A DNA stretch of 64,000 nucleotides from Odobenus rosmarus divergens (lineage: Eukaryota > Chordata > Mammalia > Carnivora > Odobenidae): NCBI RefSeq assembly GCF_000321225.1, contig NW_004450664.1:1502006-1566005 (forward strand). The letters run 5' to 3'. Shown here piece after piece: positions 8,831 to 20,544 of the stretch (position 1 is the first letter of the stretch; every line of letters begins with the position of its first letter). Position numbers and translations under genes: made by a program. The notes under the pieces were generated by a model that was given only the letters and a program-made list of their open reading frames with translations, was not told the origin of the DNA and did no database searches.

Positions 8831-9756
8831 CCCTTCCTACCTCCCTATCTTTCTTAAATCATATCTTAACATAGTGCCAAAGATACAATAAATATTCAAT
8901 ACCCATCTCCTGTTTACCATGATGGCAGTGATTAGGGCCAGATTAAGAAATGAGCCTGTCTGGCAGTTGTCCAGGGTGATACATTATAAAAGCTGCTAAA
9001 ACTTCTCTATGTATTAAAATATCACAGGAATATGAGATGGAAAAAACGATTTTTAATTGCAATTCTTTTCAAACAGGATACTGTATGTGGTTGGGAAGAA
9101 AAGACACTTGGAAAGATGGTAAAACAGGCACCATGAAAGACAACGCTTGAGTAACAGAGTTACTATGCATAGGTTTAACTGATTGGGGATAGAAGGTAAG
9201 TGAACAAGTAGGTTTAGCTGATTGGGATAGAAGGTAAGGTGAACGCAACCAACATTCATTCACCTACCCTGCCTTCTCCCCACCCACTCCCACACAAGGA
9301 AGCAGGACTGTGAATCTCCAAAAATATGTCGGCAATTATTGAAAATGCATCCTTTAGAAGATGTGCCAACTTATTTGCTCCCCGAGGCAAGTCTGCAAAT
9401 CTTAAAATAATTCTGATAGTATTGATGATAGTGATGGCTTGTGCTATAACCCCTTTTGAACTGGGGTCCTGGATTTCCCAACTTAGAAATGTGAAGTCTA
9501 GTTTTTCTAATTCTGCAAACTATCCAAGATATTTGTGTAATGAACAGCTCTGGAAGATAGATTCAGTGTCTCCCTCAGGAGCAAAGTCCTGCTTATTGTC
9601 CATTAGAAAAGATTTGTGTTCCTTGAGCTGAAATGTCCTCTCCAATAATGCAACCCACTCCACGTGCAGGTGTTACCTTACCCTCTTCACATTCTCTGTG
9701 CTTACTGGGGCTCTTGGAACCAGTATACCGAGATGCTGATATTCTGGCTGCTGGTG
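8831..9756. other. intergenic stretch, no gene recognised
   Basis: Contains the duplication at 9170-9244. A 101-codon frame at 9326-9631 has no recognised similarity, no upstream promoter sign and a composition like its surroundings, so I do not call it. Confidence 0.45.
9170..9244. repeat. two-copy tandem duplication, about 38 base unit
   Basis: Unit TAGGTTTAACTGATTGGGGA... at 9170-9208 is repeated at 9209-9244 with one substitution and small indels. Confidence 0.9.
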
Positions 9757-9770
9757 TGGACTCTTGTGTC

Positions 9771-10023
9771 TTTTTTTTTTTTTTTTTAAGATTTATTTAT
9801 TTATTTCAAAGAGTGAGAGAGAGAGAGAGAGTGTGTGTGTGTGTGTGTGTGCAAGCAGGGGGAGGGGCAGAGGGAGAGGGAGAAGGAGAGAAAGAGGGAA
9901 TCTCATGCAGATCCCTGCTGAGCATGGAGCCCGACACAGGACTTGATCCCTGGACTCTGAGATCATGATCTGAGCTGAAATCAAGAGTTGGATGCTTAAC
10001 GCACTGAGCCACCTTGGTGCCCC
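9771..10023 (-). mobile_element. Can-SINE, long form, with GT/GA microsatellite
   Basis: Antisense copy with a (GA)n(GT)n expansion at about 9805-9851. Target duplication (G)ACTCTTGTGTCTTTT lies at about 9758-9773 and 10026-10041. Confidence 0.93.
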
Positions 10024-10041
10024 GTGACTCTTGTGTCTTTT

Positions 10042-10440
10042 ATCAGCATCCAGGAAATTGTGGTTGACTAACTCATTAGCTTACAGGAAGAGTAAAATCT
10101 CAGACTCTGTGTAGTTCTTGATGACCCACACTAAGCAATCTATAACAGGATAAGTTAAAGATTTTGAGTGAGCAAAGAAGTTCAGAGAAGCAGGAATGTA
10201 ATTGTAATTGAGAAAGGCAGGATTTAGCCAAAATAGATGAACGTGTCTTTCATTCTGACCGAAAGGTTTTTTATGCCTTGTTAAGCTTTCTTGATAAAGT
10301 TTTGGGCCTAATCTCTAGGATTTGAGAAACTAGAAATTCAGTCCTGGTAATAGTAATGCCCACTTTTGGGTTCTAAGAGGCAAGAATCTGGAACTAATAA
10401 TATTAGCCATTAATATCAAAGGGGGAAAACTGGAATGAAA
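10042..10440. other. intergenic stretch, nothing recognised
   Basis: AT-rich sequence with no gene or repeat that I can name. Confidence 0.45.
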
Positions 10441-10451
10441 AAGTTTCATGA

Positions 10452-10645
10452 GGGGCACCTGTGTGGCTCAGTCGTTAGGTGTGTGCCTTCGGCTCAGGTC
10501 ATGATCCCAGGGTCCTGGGATCGAGTCCCGAGTCAGGCTCCCTGCTCAGCGGGAAGCCTGCTTCTCCCTCTCCCACTCTCCCTGTTTGTGTTCCCTCTCT
10601 TGCTGTGTCTCTCTCTGTCAAATAAATAAATAAAATATAAAAAAA
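10452..10645 (+). mobile_element. Can-SINE, long form
   Basis: Near-consensus body with target duplication AAAAGTTTCATGA before 10452 and at about 10645-10657. Confidence 0.94.
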
Positions 10646-10823
10646 AAAGTTTCATGAAAAGATATATTTTCACCCATCTATGCTTTAAAAAGCTGATGTA
10701 ATATCATATACTTATGAAATAATTCTCATAGCTAATACTAAAATTGCTCATGGTATAAACTGGAATGTTTTTGGTTACAAGTCACAGAACACTCAACTCT
10801 TATTGGTTTAAATAATAAATGAG

Positions 10824-10950
10824 AGGGGTGCTTGGCTGGCTCAGTCAGTACAGCATGCAGCTCTTGATCTTAGGGTTGTGAGTTCAAGCCCCATGTTGGG
10901 GGTAGAGATTACTTAAAAATAAAAATAATAAATACATACATAAATAAAGA
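10824..10950 (+). mobile_element. Can-SINE, short form
   Basis: GGGGTGCTTGGCTGGCTCAG head, then GTTGTGAGTTCAAGCCCC, the B-box-like part of the tRNA-derived region, and an AAAATAAAAATAATAAATAC tail. Confidence 0.9.
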
Positions 10951-11609
10951 AGTTTATTGGGTCACACAGATGAAAATCCAGAGGTAAGACAGGCTTCAAG
11001 GGTAGTTTATTGAGAGGTTGAATCAGGCAAACAAGTACCTAGTTTCTTTTTTTTCTTGTCAGATTCATATTCTCTACCTTGGCCCTTATAGGGCTATGTG
11101 TCTGCACCTGAAACATTAATACATTCAGGGAATAAGTTTGGGCTGGTTAGTGGGGGCCTGAGCTACATGCTCCACCCCAGACCCAGGGTTGGAAGTGTAT
11201 TCTTTCAAAGTGTATGGGCTTTGTGTAAGGTGTAGGTAACAGTAAATAACAATGGCACAACAACAACCCAGTAGTTAGGAGAAGTGGGAGTGGGTGCTGG
11301 GGAGGCACCCTCCCTCTCATTATATCCTCCATAATGAGGACACATATATACAAAGCCACATATCTAGGTCATCTCCTCTTCCATTCTGTTCACGTCTCTA
11401 CACAGGAGTTCTTTCCTTACATGTAAGAAAATCAATATTTGAGAAAGAAGCCTTTACAATTGAATAGCTGCCCTGGACTGATTGAGCTTCTTGGTCCTCA
11501 CACTGTTCCTAATGAAGATTATGTGTCAGCTGAACAAGCTAAGTTCATTAAGTGCACACCTGTTTGTATGAGCCATCTTGCACAACATGGTTTTGAAATT
11601 CAGTTTCAG
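10951..11609. other. intergenic stretch, nothing recognised
   Basis: No gene or nameable repeat. The frame at 11439-11750 runs into the L1 fragment that follows. Confidence 0.4.
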
Positions 11610-11835
11610 TGTTCTAGAGATATCACTTCTCTTTTGAAAGACTGTTCAAGGTGTTCTCATAACTTGCTGGTGGAAATGCAAACATGTGCATTCTTTATGG
11701 AGGGGAATTTGCCAGTTCCTAACAAAACTACACATTCATTAGCTTTTTAACACAGCAATCCTACTTCTAGGAATTTATCCTAAGGTCGTACCTCCAATTC
11801 CATATGGAAATTTAAAATGCATCATCAACTCTGCC
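11610..11835 (+). mobile_element. old L1M fragment, sense
   Basis: TTGCTGGTGGAAATGCAAAC, CACAGCAATCCTACTTCTAG and GAATTTATCC follow the order of the L1 ORF2 C-terminus and 3' UTR. Confidence 0.7.
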
Positions 11836-11974
11836 GTATGTCTGTGATGTTCGGTACACCTCTAACTTACATGAGATGGTAGCCTCCACTTCTTTCCCTG
11901 GGAAATGAGGGATTTGGACAAGATGATAGCTCCCATTTATCAAAAGTCAACTCTGTTGCAGACACTCTGCCTTT

Positions 11975-12130
11975 TGTTCTATTGTATGATTCCCAACCCT
12001 TTCTTGCAAGGTATTTATTATTCCCCCATTTTATAGGTGAGGACTTTGAGGCTCAGAGAGGTTTAATCATCACACAGTCCTCCAGCTAGTAAACCCAGGT
12101 TTACCTGACTATAAAGCCTGAGATCTTCCT
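11975..12130 (-). mobile_element. MIR relic
   Basis: CCCCATTTTATAGGTGAGGA and GAGGCTCAGAGAGGTTTAA, followed by a CCAGCTAGTAAACCCAGG-type segment, are the MIR core in complement. Confidence 0.8.
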
Positions 12131-12224
12131 AACACATTAAGTTGCTTGCAGAAGATGCGAAGGGTCTAAGGCCTTTTATAACTCTAGGTTCTGTGATTCT
12201 CTATGATTAAGAAAGGAATCAGCA

Positions 12225-12425
12225 GGGACACCTGGGTGGCTCAGCCGGTTAAGTGTCTGCCTTTGGCTCAGGTCATGATCTCAGAGTTCTAGGATCAAGT
12301 CCCGCATTGGGCTCCTGGCTCAGTGGGGAGCCTGCTTCTCCCTCTGCCTGCCAGTCCCCTGCTTGTGTTCTCTCTCTCTCTCTCTCTCTCTGACAAATAA
12401 ATAAATAAAATCTTTAAAAAAAGAA
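12225..12425 (+). mobile_element. Can-SINE, long form
   Basis: GGGACACCTGGGTGGCTCAG head, a 20-base TC run at about 12370-12391 and a tail. An imperfect AGAAAGGAATCA repeat flanks it. Confidence 0.92.
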
Positions 12426-12430
12426 AGAAA

Positions 12431-12790
12431 GAAATCAACATGTCTGCCGAGGTACTAATAATTCATAACCTAAGCATTCAATCCCTTTTCCTGTGGGAAT
12501 TAACCAGCAGCGAAGGAGTATCAGGTTCGCTTACCCTAAAGTCATCGGTCACCTCAACCTCTTCCTTTCTTATATACTCAGGGTAGTTCATTGTACTTTT
12601 TTGGCTTGTGACCAGCTCTCTGCTCCAGCAAAGCCCTGCTCTGGTTTCATTTATTTGTTTATTCCCTTTTAGTCCCACTTCTTACTCTTTATCTCATCCC
12701 TGCCTGGGCAATGACTCTAAATGTTCTATGTGTACTTGCGTTTGTAGGTTCCTTACAAAATAAGTAGTTTTGTTTGAGTAGGTGTGTATT
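12431..12790. other. intergenic stretch, nothing recognised
   Basis: No gene or repeat named here. Confidence 0.4.
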
Positions 12791-13330
12791 TGTGATTCAC
12801 AGAGAGAAGTGTGCTCATTCTTTGTCCTGGCCAGAATCTGAGACTCTCAAATCCATTTCTTGTTCGTTCCCTGCTCTGCTTTATATCACAGGGCCGTGCA
12901 GGGTACAGTGGGGCACGGTGTGAGCTGAGCTTTGCAAGCTGCATTTCCAGGTTCCCTAGTCAGCTCCTAGCTGTGTTTAGCCAGTGGGAGGCACTAAGGG
13001 GAGATAGGAGGATGGAGGAATGGAGAAGCTGGTGCGTGCTCCTTCTCTGTCTTTTCTAGGATCTCCTGCAGCAACCGTGTCTTCTCCAGAGCTCCAGTTC
13101 CCACGGAACAACCCTGCCATAGTTCCAGCTCTTACAGGGTGACCTCAGCCCCTGGACTTAGGTCACATCACTTCCTGCCTTTGTGCCTCCCACCTCTAGT
13201 GGCAGAGAGGGCTCCCTGCTGTTACAAAAGCCTAGGCTTCGCCTGTCCCCTGTTTGGTTTCCTAACTGTTTTGTCATCTGTGCCACCAATTTCTCATATT
13301 AAATTCTCTCTGTTTTAAAATACTTAGTGT
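12791..13330 (+). mobile_element. probable ancient interspersed repeat, class unresolved
   Basis: GGTGTGAGCTGAGCTTTGC, GCCAGTGGGAGGCACTAAG and GGTGACCTCAGCCCCTGGAC, ending TATTAAATTCTCTCTGTTTT, resemble a repeated mammalian sequence I recall. I cannot decide between an L1M 3' end and an LTR. Confidence 0.45.
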
Positions 13331-13499
13331 TATCTGTTTTCCTAGTTAATTCTCAGCAGATACACTCAGTTTTTCCCTTGTTTTAAGGTCCAACTCTGTT
13401 CCTATTTGTCTGTGTCCCTCTCTGACTGCTGCATGATGGTCTACACTGTGTACCCACCACCTGTGCTTATCTGAGTTATCTGTGTCCTCCATAACGAAA

Positions 13500-13650
13500 G
13501 TGTCTCCAACTCCTGCTCCCATACACAGCACTCTGATGAACATTCGCTATTTATGTACCCTCACAGATCTTTTGTGAGAATTTTTCTGCAATATATCCTT
13601 GGCATGGGGTGGCTGGGTCATGAACACATCAACTCAACTCAGTTCTGCTA
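13500..13650 (-). mobile_element. probable L1M fragment, antisense
   Basis: CACTCTGATGAACATTCGC, then TTTTTCTGCAATATATCC and GGGGTGGCTGGGTCAT, follow the antisense L1 3' UTR pattern at high divergence. Confidence 0.5.
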
Positions 13651-13779
13651 GGCTGGTGGACAAAATTTCCTCTTTCCCTGTATCCTCAACTCTTGGCATC
13701 CAATTTTTTGCCTTACCTATTAAATTTCACAATAATATTATTTAATAGCAGGATTAACTAACAATTTTTGAATGCTGTA

Positions 13780-13935
13780 CCAAATGCCAATGACTTTACA
13801 TAGTTTCTCCTTTAGTTCTATGGGTTAAGTGCCAGGTGAAGGAACAAAGGATCAGAGGGGTTAAGTAACTTGCCCAAGGCCACATAGCTAAGAAGTTGCA
13901 GAGCTGGATTACAATCCAGGCCGATCCATTCTAGA
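13780..13935 (-). mobile_element. MIR relic
   Basis: GGGGTTAAGTAACTTGCCCA, AGGCCACATAGCTAAGAAG and GCAGAGCTGGATTACAATCC are the complement of the MIR core. Confidence 0.85.
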
Positions 13936-14419
13936 GCTCGAATCGCTGACCCTTATGGCGTACTGCTTTTACCTCAGTGGTGATGGCCCTGCTTTATACC
14001 TGAAGAAATGAGACTGGAGAGATGACATCAGTTACCTGATGACATTTGTGTAGCTGGTTAGAGTTGGGGATTATTTTGACCTTGGGTCTGACCCAAAGCC
14101 AGTGCTCTTGACTTCACACGCCGTCCAACAGGCACAATGTCTGGGACAACAGAGAACCCAGGGCCGTGAACTTGTGACTGCCAGTGAGACTTCTGAATTC
14201 TCTAGGTCACGCCGGCAGAATACCAGCAGAAAATCGGGTTCACAAAAAGACCTGCAAAGGTAAAATTGCCCTAAATTAAATTTAATTGCTTTAGGAAGTG
14301 AAAAGATTGAGATCAGCATCCATGTCAGAATAAAGGTTTTGAGGGGTCTGGGCATCTAAAGCCCAAGGGACTGGAGTTCACCAGTTGACAACACTGATTT
14401 CCCAATTAAAAGGCTTTGA
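13936..14419. other. intergenic stretch, possible MIR remnants only
   Basis: GAGTTGGGGATTATTTTGACC, a fragment near 14060, has a weak MIR look. No gene seen. Confidence 0.35.
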
Positions 14420-15140
14420 CCAATCAAAACCATAATGAGATGCCACTTCACAACCACCAGGATGGCTAGAATAATATAAGCAAATACATAACTAGGATTG
14501 GTGAAGATCTGGAGAAATTGGAGTCTTTGTGTATTGCTGGAGGGAACATAAAATGGCTCAGCTTCTGTGGAAAACAGTCTGGCCATCCCTCAAAATCTTA
14601 GATGTAGAGTTCCCATATGACCTAGCACGTCCTCTCCTGGGTCTATTCCCAGAGAACTGAAAGCCGTTGTGCACACAAACACTTGTATACAAACGTTCAT
14701 AGCAACATTTTTCATAACAGCCACAAAGTAGAAACCACCCAAATATCCATCAACTGATTGGTGAATAAATAAAATGTGGTATATTCATACAATGGAATAT
14801 TATTTGTCAATAAAAAGAAATAAAATGCTGATTTGTATTGCAACCTGTACAAACCTTGAAAACATTATGCTAAGTGTTAGAAGCCAGTCACAATGGACAT
14901 ATACTGTATGATTCCGTGTATTTGAAATGTCCAGAATAGGAGAATGTAGAGAAAGAAAATAGATTATTTGTTGCCCAGTGCTAGAGGGTATGGGGGAGTG
15001 TTGGTGGGTAATGGCTAATGGGTACAGGGTTTCTTTTTGGAATAATGAAAATGTTCCAAAATTGATGGTGTGTTGGATGCACAACTCTTGAATAAGCTAA
15101 AAGCCATTGAACTGTACACTTTCATAGATGAACTATATGC
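14420..15140 (+). mobile_element. L1 3' end, sense, 5'-truncated
   Basis: Starts in ORF2 (AATCAAAACCATAATGAGAT) and runs through GAGAAATTGGAGTCTTTGTG, CATCAACTGATTGGTGAATA and ATACAATGGAATATTATTTG to GAACTGTACACTTTCA. Frames are broken, so the copy is inactive. Confidence 0.85.
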
Positions 15141-15566
15141 TGTGAGTTTTTCAGGAAAGCTGTTGAAAAAGGCTATGAGATTAAGACTTTTAGAGAAAAG
15201 GATGTTGGGAATGGACTAAGACGACATTATCTTCTTTATTTACAAAACTGGCATTTTGTTATTTTTGCACACAATTAATTATACAGACCTCAGCTCATTC
15301 CAGAAGAAATTTTTACTTCTCGTTTAACTGAAAGACTGCTCTTTTACCCATCTGTATGTCTCTTTTGGGTCTTAAAGGGTTTCCAATTCCCTCTCTCTTT
15401 TTCCTTTTCATTTATATTTGTAGACATATATGAAAAGAGTTGTTATAATAAAAACCTGTTATATAGGTGAAGATGGAAATAGTAGATAGAATTCTCCCAC
15501 CTTTTTAGGTAAAAAAAAAAATTTCAAGAAAACTATCCAGACTGAATTTGAATAATCATTTAAGGG
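15141..15566. other. intergenic AT-rich stretch
   Basis: Nothing recognised. Confidence 0.4.
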
Positions 15567-15782
15567 CAGCAGCTCTCAGAATTTTGGGGCTCAGGAGCAC
15601 TTTACACTCTTAAAAATTATTAAGGACCCCAAAGAACTTTTGTTTATGTGGGTCATATCTAATGATATTTACTGTATTACAAATTAAAGTGAGAAATTAA
15701 AAAATGTATATATTTAACCAACCTTTTACATGTCAACATATTTTATTTAAAAAAGTATTTTCTAAAATAAAAAATTGGTGAG

Positions 15783-16125
15783 GGGTGCCCGGCTGGCTCA
15801 GTCAGTAGAGCATGCAACTCTTGGTCTTGGGGTTGTGAGTTCGAGCCCCCCGTTTGGTGTAGAGACTACTTAACGAAAACAAAATCTTTTTTTAAAAAAG
15901 GTTTTATTTATTTATCTGAGAGAGAGCAGAGAGAGAGAGAGAGCACGATTGGGGTGGGGGCAGAGGGAGAGAGAGAAGCAGACTCCCTGCTGAGCAGGGA
16001 GCCCAACGTGGGGCTTGATCCCAGGACCTTGGGACCATGACCTGAGCAGAAGGCAGGTGCTTAACAGACTAAGCCACCCAGGTGCCCCAACAAAAATAAC
16101 ATCTTAAAAAAAAAATTAATTAAAT
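15783..16125 (+). mobile_element. Can-SINE, short form, interrupted
   Basis: GGGGTGCCCGGCTGGCTCAG through GTAGAGACTACTTAACG, then a later SINE at 15889-16088, then the A-rich tail resumes (ACAAAAATAACATCTTAAAA). It sits in the hAT-like element. Confidence 0.85.
15889..16088 (-). mobile_element. Can-SINE, long form, nested in a short SINE
   Basis: Antisense copy ending GCCACCCAGGTGCCCC. The host tail motif AACAAAAT(A)ATCTT is repeated imperfectly on both sides. Confidence 0.9.
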
Positions 16126-16583
16126 TAAATAAAAAATTGGTGAAAAGAATAGCATCATTTTACATTTTTTGCAAATCTCTTTAATGGTTGGCTTAATCGG
16201 ATGACAGCCAGAATCTTCTATCTGCTTCTGAATTCAGTCTGTTGTAATGTCAGCACAGTGCAAATGCCAACACAAAGAGAAAGGAAAGTAACATCTTAGT
16301 ATTTTTATGAACACAGTTTTGATCTCATGAACCCCCTGAAAGGTCTTGGCGATCCTAGGATCCTTAGATCGTAGCACGCCAACCACTGGTTTAGTACTTG
16401 CTGAAATTCCTGCTAGTAGTTCCTTTGACTACGTTTCACATTTCATTTTAACAGAATTGTTATTTAATAATCACATTTCAAAATATGTGCACAGATACCT
16501 AGGTATATGTACAAAAATTATTTAATTAAGCACGTGCCACACAACTGAACATTTACTTTTGCTCTGTGAAAATATAGAAACCA

Positions 16584-16752
16584 GGGGCGCCTGGGTGGCT
16601 CAGTCGGTTAAGCGTCCAACCCTTGACTTCAGCTCAGGTCATGATCTCAGGGCCGTGGGTTTGCTCTGCACTGAGCACGGAGTCTGTTTGTCCCCCTCCC
16701 TCTGCTCTTCCCCCTGCTCTCTGTCTCTAAAATAAATAAACAAATAAGGAAA
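16584..16752 (+). mobile_element. Can-SINE, long form, older subfamily
   Basis: CGTCCAACCCTTGACTTCAG variant with a deletion after CTCAGGGCCGTGGG. AGAAACCA occurs before and after the element. Confidence 0.9.
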
Positions 16753-17820
16753 AGAAACCATTTTAATAACAGAAGAAGAATGGCTAGCAGAAAAAGGAAA
16801 TCCCTCACAACGACATGATGGTCTTACAGCTGATGACTCCAAATGCAGAGCACATTGGTCCTGAACTTGAGGTACGCTTTTTAGTAATCACATTTGCTGA
16901 AAAGCCCAGAAGGAAGCTAGAATGTGTCACCCGTGGTTTTGAAGCCTTGGGTGAGGACCTGGGAGAACAGCAGGAAGGGAGCAGGTTTCAGTCCAGGCCA
17001 GAGCAGATGTCAGTAATACAGGAGTGAGAACAGTGGTAACACGGGTCCCAGTAATTCTGGGGGTGATGATACAATAGGGTCTAAACAAACCCGCATTGCT
17101 GCAACAGTTGGTATGGCCATGTAGAGAGCCTGGGTACTAAACAAATAGATGGATATGGAAAATGATCTTATCAAAGCCACTGAAAATCAGGGATATAAAA
17201 TAGGCTATGAATAAGGAAGTGAGGGGCTACACTCTTGTTTCAAAGAACCACATATATTAAAACAGAGGGGTAACTGGCACTCTCCCCAAAACATGTACAC
17301 CTACTGTGGAAATACACATACCAGCAGGGAAGATGGCGGGAAGCATTCGGGAAAAAGCAGAAATGGGGGGAAGGATGCTGGGGCTTTGTTGGTGGGAGAG
17401 GAGACCATAGAGCACCAGGCCACACAGAGAAAATGAGTCATGTTTTCTCAACACGAGATGCAAAACCAGCAGAGGAAACAGAAAAAGGCCTGAACTGTCT
17501 GTTCACTGATGGAAGCCTCATTCTGTGGAAAGCAGAGCTTCAGATATGTCCTTTATGTCCTTTGTTGGAGATTAAAGTGTTCTCATTTAAATGTTAAATG
17601 AGAGGAACCTTTGTGTAGAACTTCACTCTGACCACGCGGAAAGCAGCAGCGGAAGATGACCATATTTTAGAGGAAACACGGGTCTGGTCAGATATGTCCC
17701 AGACCTAAGAATAGTAGAATTTCAGAGGAGGAAAAAAAAAAGCTATAACCCTGTGGGTAGACATTTTAAAAGTGAGTTGGGCCAAAGGAAGATGGCTCTA
17801 AAAATAAGTAAGTCTCTTAT
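16753..17820. other. intergenic stretch of about 1 kb, nothing recognised
   Basis: Single-copy-looking sequence with no splice-framed or conserved protein that I recognise. A 70-codon frame at 16815-17027 has no similarity I know. Confidence 0.45.
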
Positions 17821-17836
17821 AGAGTGGAATTATCTT

Positions 17837-18012
17837 TTTTTTAAAGATTTTATTTATCTGAGAGAGAGAGAGCATGAGAAGGGGGAGGGGCAGAGAGAGA
17901 AGGAGACTCCCCCCTGAGCCGGGAGCCTGAGGCATGGCTTGATCCCAGAACCCTGAGATCATGACCTGAGCTGAAGGCATACGCTTAACCGACTGAGCCA
18001 CCCAGGTGCCCC
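17837..18012 (-). mobile_element. Can-SINE, long form
   Basis: Antisense copy with target duplication TAGAGTGGAATTATCTT (about 17820-17836) and TAGAATGGAATTATCTT (18013-18029), one mismatch. Confidence 0.94.
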
Positions 18013-18129
18013 TAGAATGGAATTATCTTAAATATGATATATTTTGATTAAACCAAACATTTAATAGTTTATGAATAACATGGAAAAATAAGAGTGGACA
18101 GATAAAACCTTCACAACTGTGAAATCTTT

Positions 18130-18317
18130 TTTTTTTAAGATTTTATTTATTTATTTGAGAGAAAGACAGAGACAGCGAGAGAGCATGAATGGGGAGGAGA
18201 GGGAGAAGCAGGCTTCCCACTGAGCAGGGAGCCCAATGCAGGGCTTGATCCCAGGACCCTGGGATCATGACCTGAGCCAAAGGCAGATGCCTAACGACTG
18301 AGCCACCCAGGTGTCCC
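18130..18317 (-). mobile_element. Can-SINE, long form
   Basis: Antisense copy bounded by CTGTGAAATCTTT at about 18116-18128 and 18319-18331. Confidence 0.94.
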
Positions 18318-18379
18318 TACTGTGAAATCTTTATTTCTAAAAGGTTTAAAAGAATACAACCAATACCCCCGAACTTATC

Positions 18380-18985
18380 AATTCCCCTCCAAGAAGCCAT
18401 CCCTTGGAAAGACAGTCCAGGTACACAAAGAAATATGTCCCAGGATAAGTGTTGAGGCTTTGTTTGTAAAATAATACCAATGTCTATAAATAGGTGATTG
18501 GTTTAATAATTATGATATCCCACATCTTGGACCATTTCATAGCACTCGCTGCAGCAGGGAGCTGTTTATAGGGACATGGAAAAGATAGGAGCACAACACC
18601 GTTGGGGTGAAAAGCAAGAGGCAGAGCCTGGTGTGGTCCGAGGCTGTGGTCCGAGGCTGTGAGCGTGTAGGGGTAGCAGCCTGTGAGCACAGAGGGAGAG
18701 CCCCACGGGGCCACAGGGCGGGCTGGCCACAGAGTGGAGCCTGAGACAGAGCCCAGCACCACTAAAGGCAGAGAGGTGGAAAGAAAGCAAAAGACAAAAC
18801 AGGAGGCAAGCATTAATATTGGTATGTAACAAATGTACACATGTAACAAATATACCGTACCACCTTAAGATGGTAATCATCGTGGAAACCAGGTGTCAGG
18901 TACATGGGTACGTGGGTCCAGGTACCTTTTGTTCAATTTTATCAATTTTCCTGTAAATGTAACAGTATTTTTTAAATAATAAAGT
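18380..18985 (+). mobile_element. probable old L1M 3' end, sense
   Basis: AATACCAATGTCTATAAATAGG, GGTTTAATAATTATGATATC and TTCAATTTTATCAATTTTCC resemble an L1M 3' UTR at high divergence. The middle (18600-18780) has a short direct repeat GGTCCGAGGCTGT. Confidence 0.5.
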
Positions 18986-19007
18986 CTAGTTAAAAACGTG
19001 TGTGTAC

Positions 19008-19200
19008 GGGCGCCTGGGTGGCTCAGTCGTTAAGCGTCTGCCTTCGGCTCAGGTCATGGTCCCAGGGTCCTGGGATCGAGCCCCGCTTCGGGCTCCCTGC
19101 TCCGCGGGAAGTCTGCTTCTCCCTCTCCCACTCCCCCTGCTTGTGTTCTCTCTCTCGCTGTGTCTCTCTCTGTCAAATAAATAAATAAAATCTTAAAAAA
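19008..19200 (+). mobile_element. Can-SINE, long form, near-consensus
   Basis: GGGCGCCTGGGTGGCTCAG, CCCCGCTTCGGGCTCCCTGC, CTCTCCCACTCCCCCTGC. GTGTGTGTAC flanks both sides. Little divergence suggests a young insertion. Confidence 0.95.
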
Positions 19201-19213
19201 AAAGTGTGTGTAC

Positions 19214-19974
19214 AAGGGTGAGAAGTTTGTAGATAAAAAGATGCTCTTTGAAGTGGCAACTTAGTATATTTTATCACCTTTGTATTAAAACTAAAGTGAG
19301 GGGTAAAGTGTGACAAATATCACAATATGTTTACTAGTTACATTAGAAAATCCCAGTAACTCAGTGGTGAGAGACTGAAACATTTCATACAAATTACACC
19401 TTCCTCATAATTTATAAATTAATGTTTAACTACTGGTAGCAAAGGAGTACTCTTTGCCTTGTTTTAGATAAAGTACAACTGAAGTGGGAAGCTCATTTTT
19501 ACCCACTGTAGACTCAAACGTATTTTGTTCCTGCTGGTCTCCCAAAACCTCCTGTCAAGCTTGAATATATAACTTTTCTTCATTTTTGATCTCAGCATTT
19601 GTAAGGGATAAATAATTGATTAGCACAGGAATTCTGGGAATATATTCAGCTTATGCTCAGCACTAAACTATTTCTAAATGTCCTTAAGCCTCAACCCAAA
19701 ATGTGCATCACAGAGATGTCAGCTGGAGCTGGGAAGTCAGTGACAGTATGGATTCGAGTCATGAAATGTGAAATGCAACCAGAGGAATAATAGACATCAG
19801 TTTCATTGCTAGCTCAACAGTCAGTGTACTTGTCTGTGTAAAAAATTCCCCTAAATGTCTCTCTGCTAAGACTATAACCTCTTTGAGGGTAGAATCTTCC
19901 CTTCTAATTTTAACAAAATCTGGTTGAAAGCAGAAACTTCAAAATGCATTGAAGAAAAAGTATAATTTAAACAT
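19214..19974. other. intergenic stretch, possible L2 fragment
   Basis: CTGCTAAGACTATAACCTCTTTGAGGG near 19865-19895 looks like the L2 3' region. Otherwise nothing recognised. Confidence 0.35.
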
Positions 19975-20098
19975 TTTTTATTTTATTATGATAAAACAAC
20001 ATGAGATCTACTCTCTTAAATGTTTAAGTGTACAGTGTTGTACAGCAGAGTTCTAGAATTTATGCATCTTACATAATTCACTTTTTATGCCATTGATT

Positions 20099-20274
20099 TT
20101 TTTTTTAAGGTTTTATTTATTTATTCATGAGAGACAGAGAGAGAGAGAGAGAGGCAGAGGGAGAAGCAGGCTCCCAAGGAGCAGGGAGCCCGATGCCGGA
20201 CTCGATCCCAGGACCCCGGGATCATGACCTGAGCCGAAGGCAGACGCCTAACGACTGAGCCACCCAGGCGCCCC
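20099..20274 (-). mobile_element. Can-SINE, long form, in L1
   Basis: Antisense copy ending CCACCCAGGCGCCCC. With the next copy it forms a composite bounded by TATGCCATTGATT at 20086-20098 and 20461-20473. Confidence 0.92.
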
Positions 20275-20284
20275 GAGAACTAAT

Positions 20285-20460
20285 TTTTTTTTTAAAGATT
20301 TATTTATTTGAGAGAGCGAGAATGAGAGAGAGAGTACATGAGAGGGGGGAGGGTTAGAGGGAGAAGCAGTCTCCCCGCTGAGCAGGGAGCCCGATGCGGG
20401 ACTCGATTATGACCTGAGCCGAAAGCATCAGTTTAACCATCTGAGCAACCCAGGTGCTCT
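20285..20460 (-). mobile_element. Can-SINE, long form, second member of the composite
   Basis: Antisense copy ending CAACCCAGGTGCTCT directly before the right copy of TATGCCATTGATT. Only about 10 bases separate it from its neighbour. Confidence 0.9.
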
Positions 20461-20544
20461 TATGCCATTGATTAACAGCTGCCCATTTCCCCCTCCCTGT
20501 AGCCTCCGGCAACCACCATTCTGTCTGACTCTGAGTTTGACTAT

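Larger units (their letters stand above)
15567..16388 (+). mobile_element. hAT/Charlie-like DNA element, split by two SINEs
   Basis: Left end CAGCAGCTCTCAGAATTTTG and right end CGCCAACCACTG (reverse complement CAGTGGTTGGCG) resemble the CAGNGGTTCTCA termini of mammalian hAT elements. Inner landmarks are GAGCACTTTACACTCTTAAA, GACCCCAAAGAACTTTTGTT and GCAAATCTCTTTAATGGTTG. No transposase frame remains. I could not define an 8-base target duplication. Confidence 0.7.

Noticed and set aside
9326..9631. 101-codon frame with a hydrophobic middle
   Set aside because: It shows no recognised similarity, splice context or promoter, and one such frame is expected by chance in 64 kb.
10824..10950. tRNA-like sequence that could be read as a tRNA gene (one of many)
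   Set aside because: The head of every Can-SINE derives from tRNA-Lys. Mismatched arms, the attached SINE body or tail and target duplications show retroposons rather than tRNA genes.
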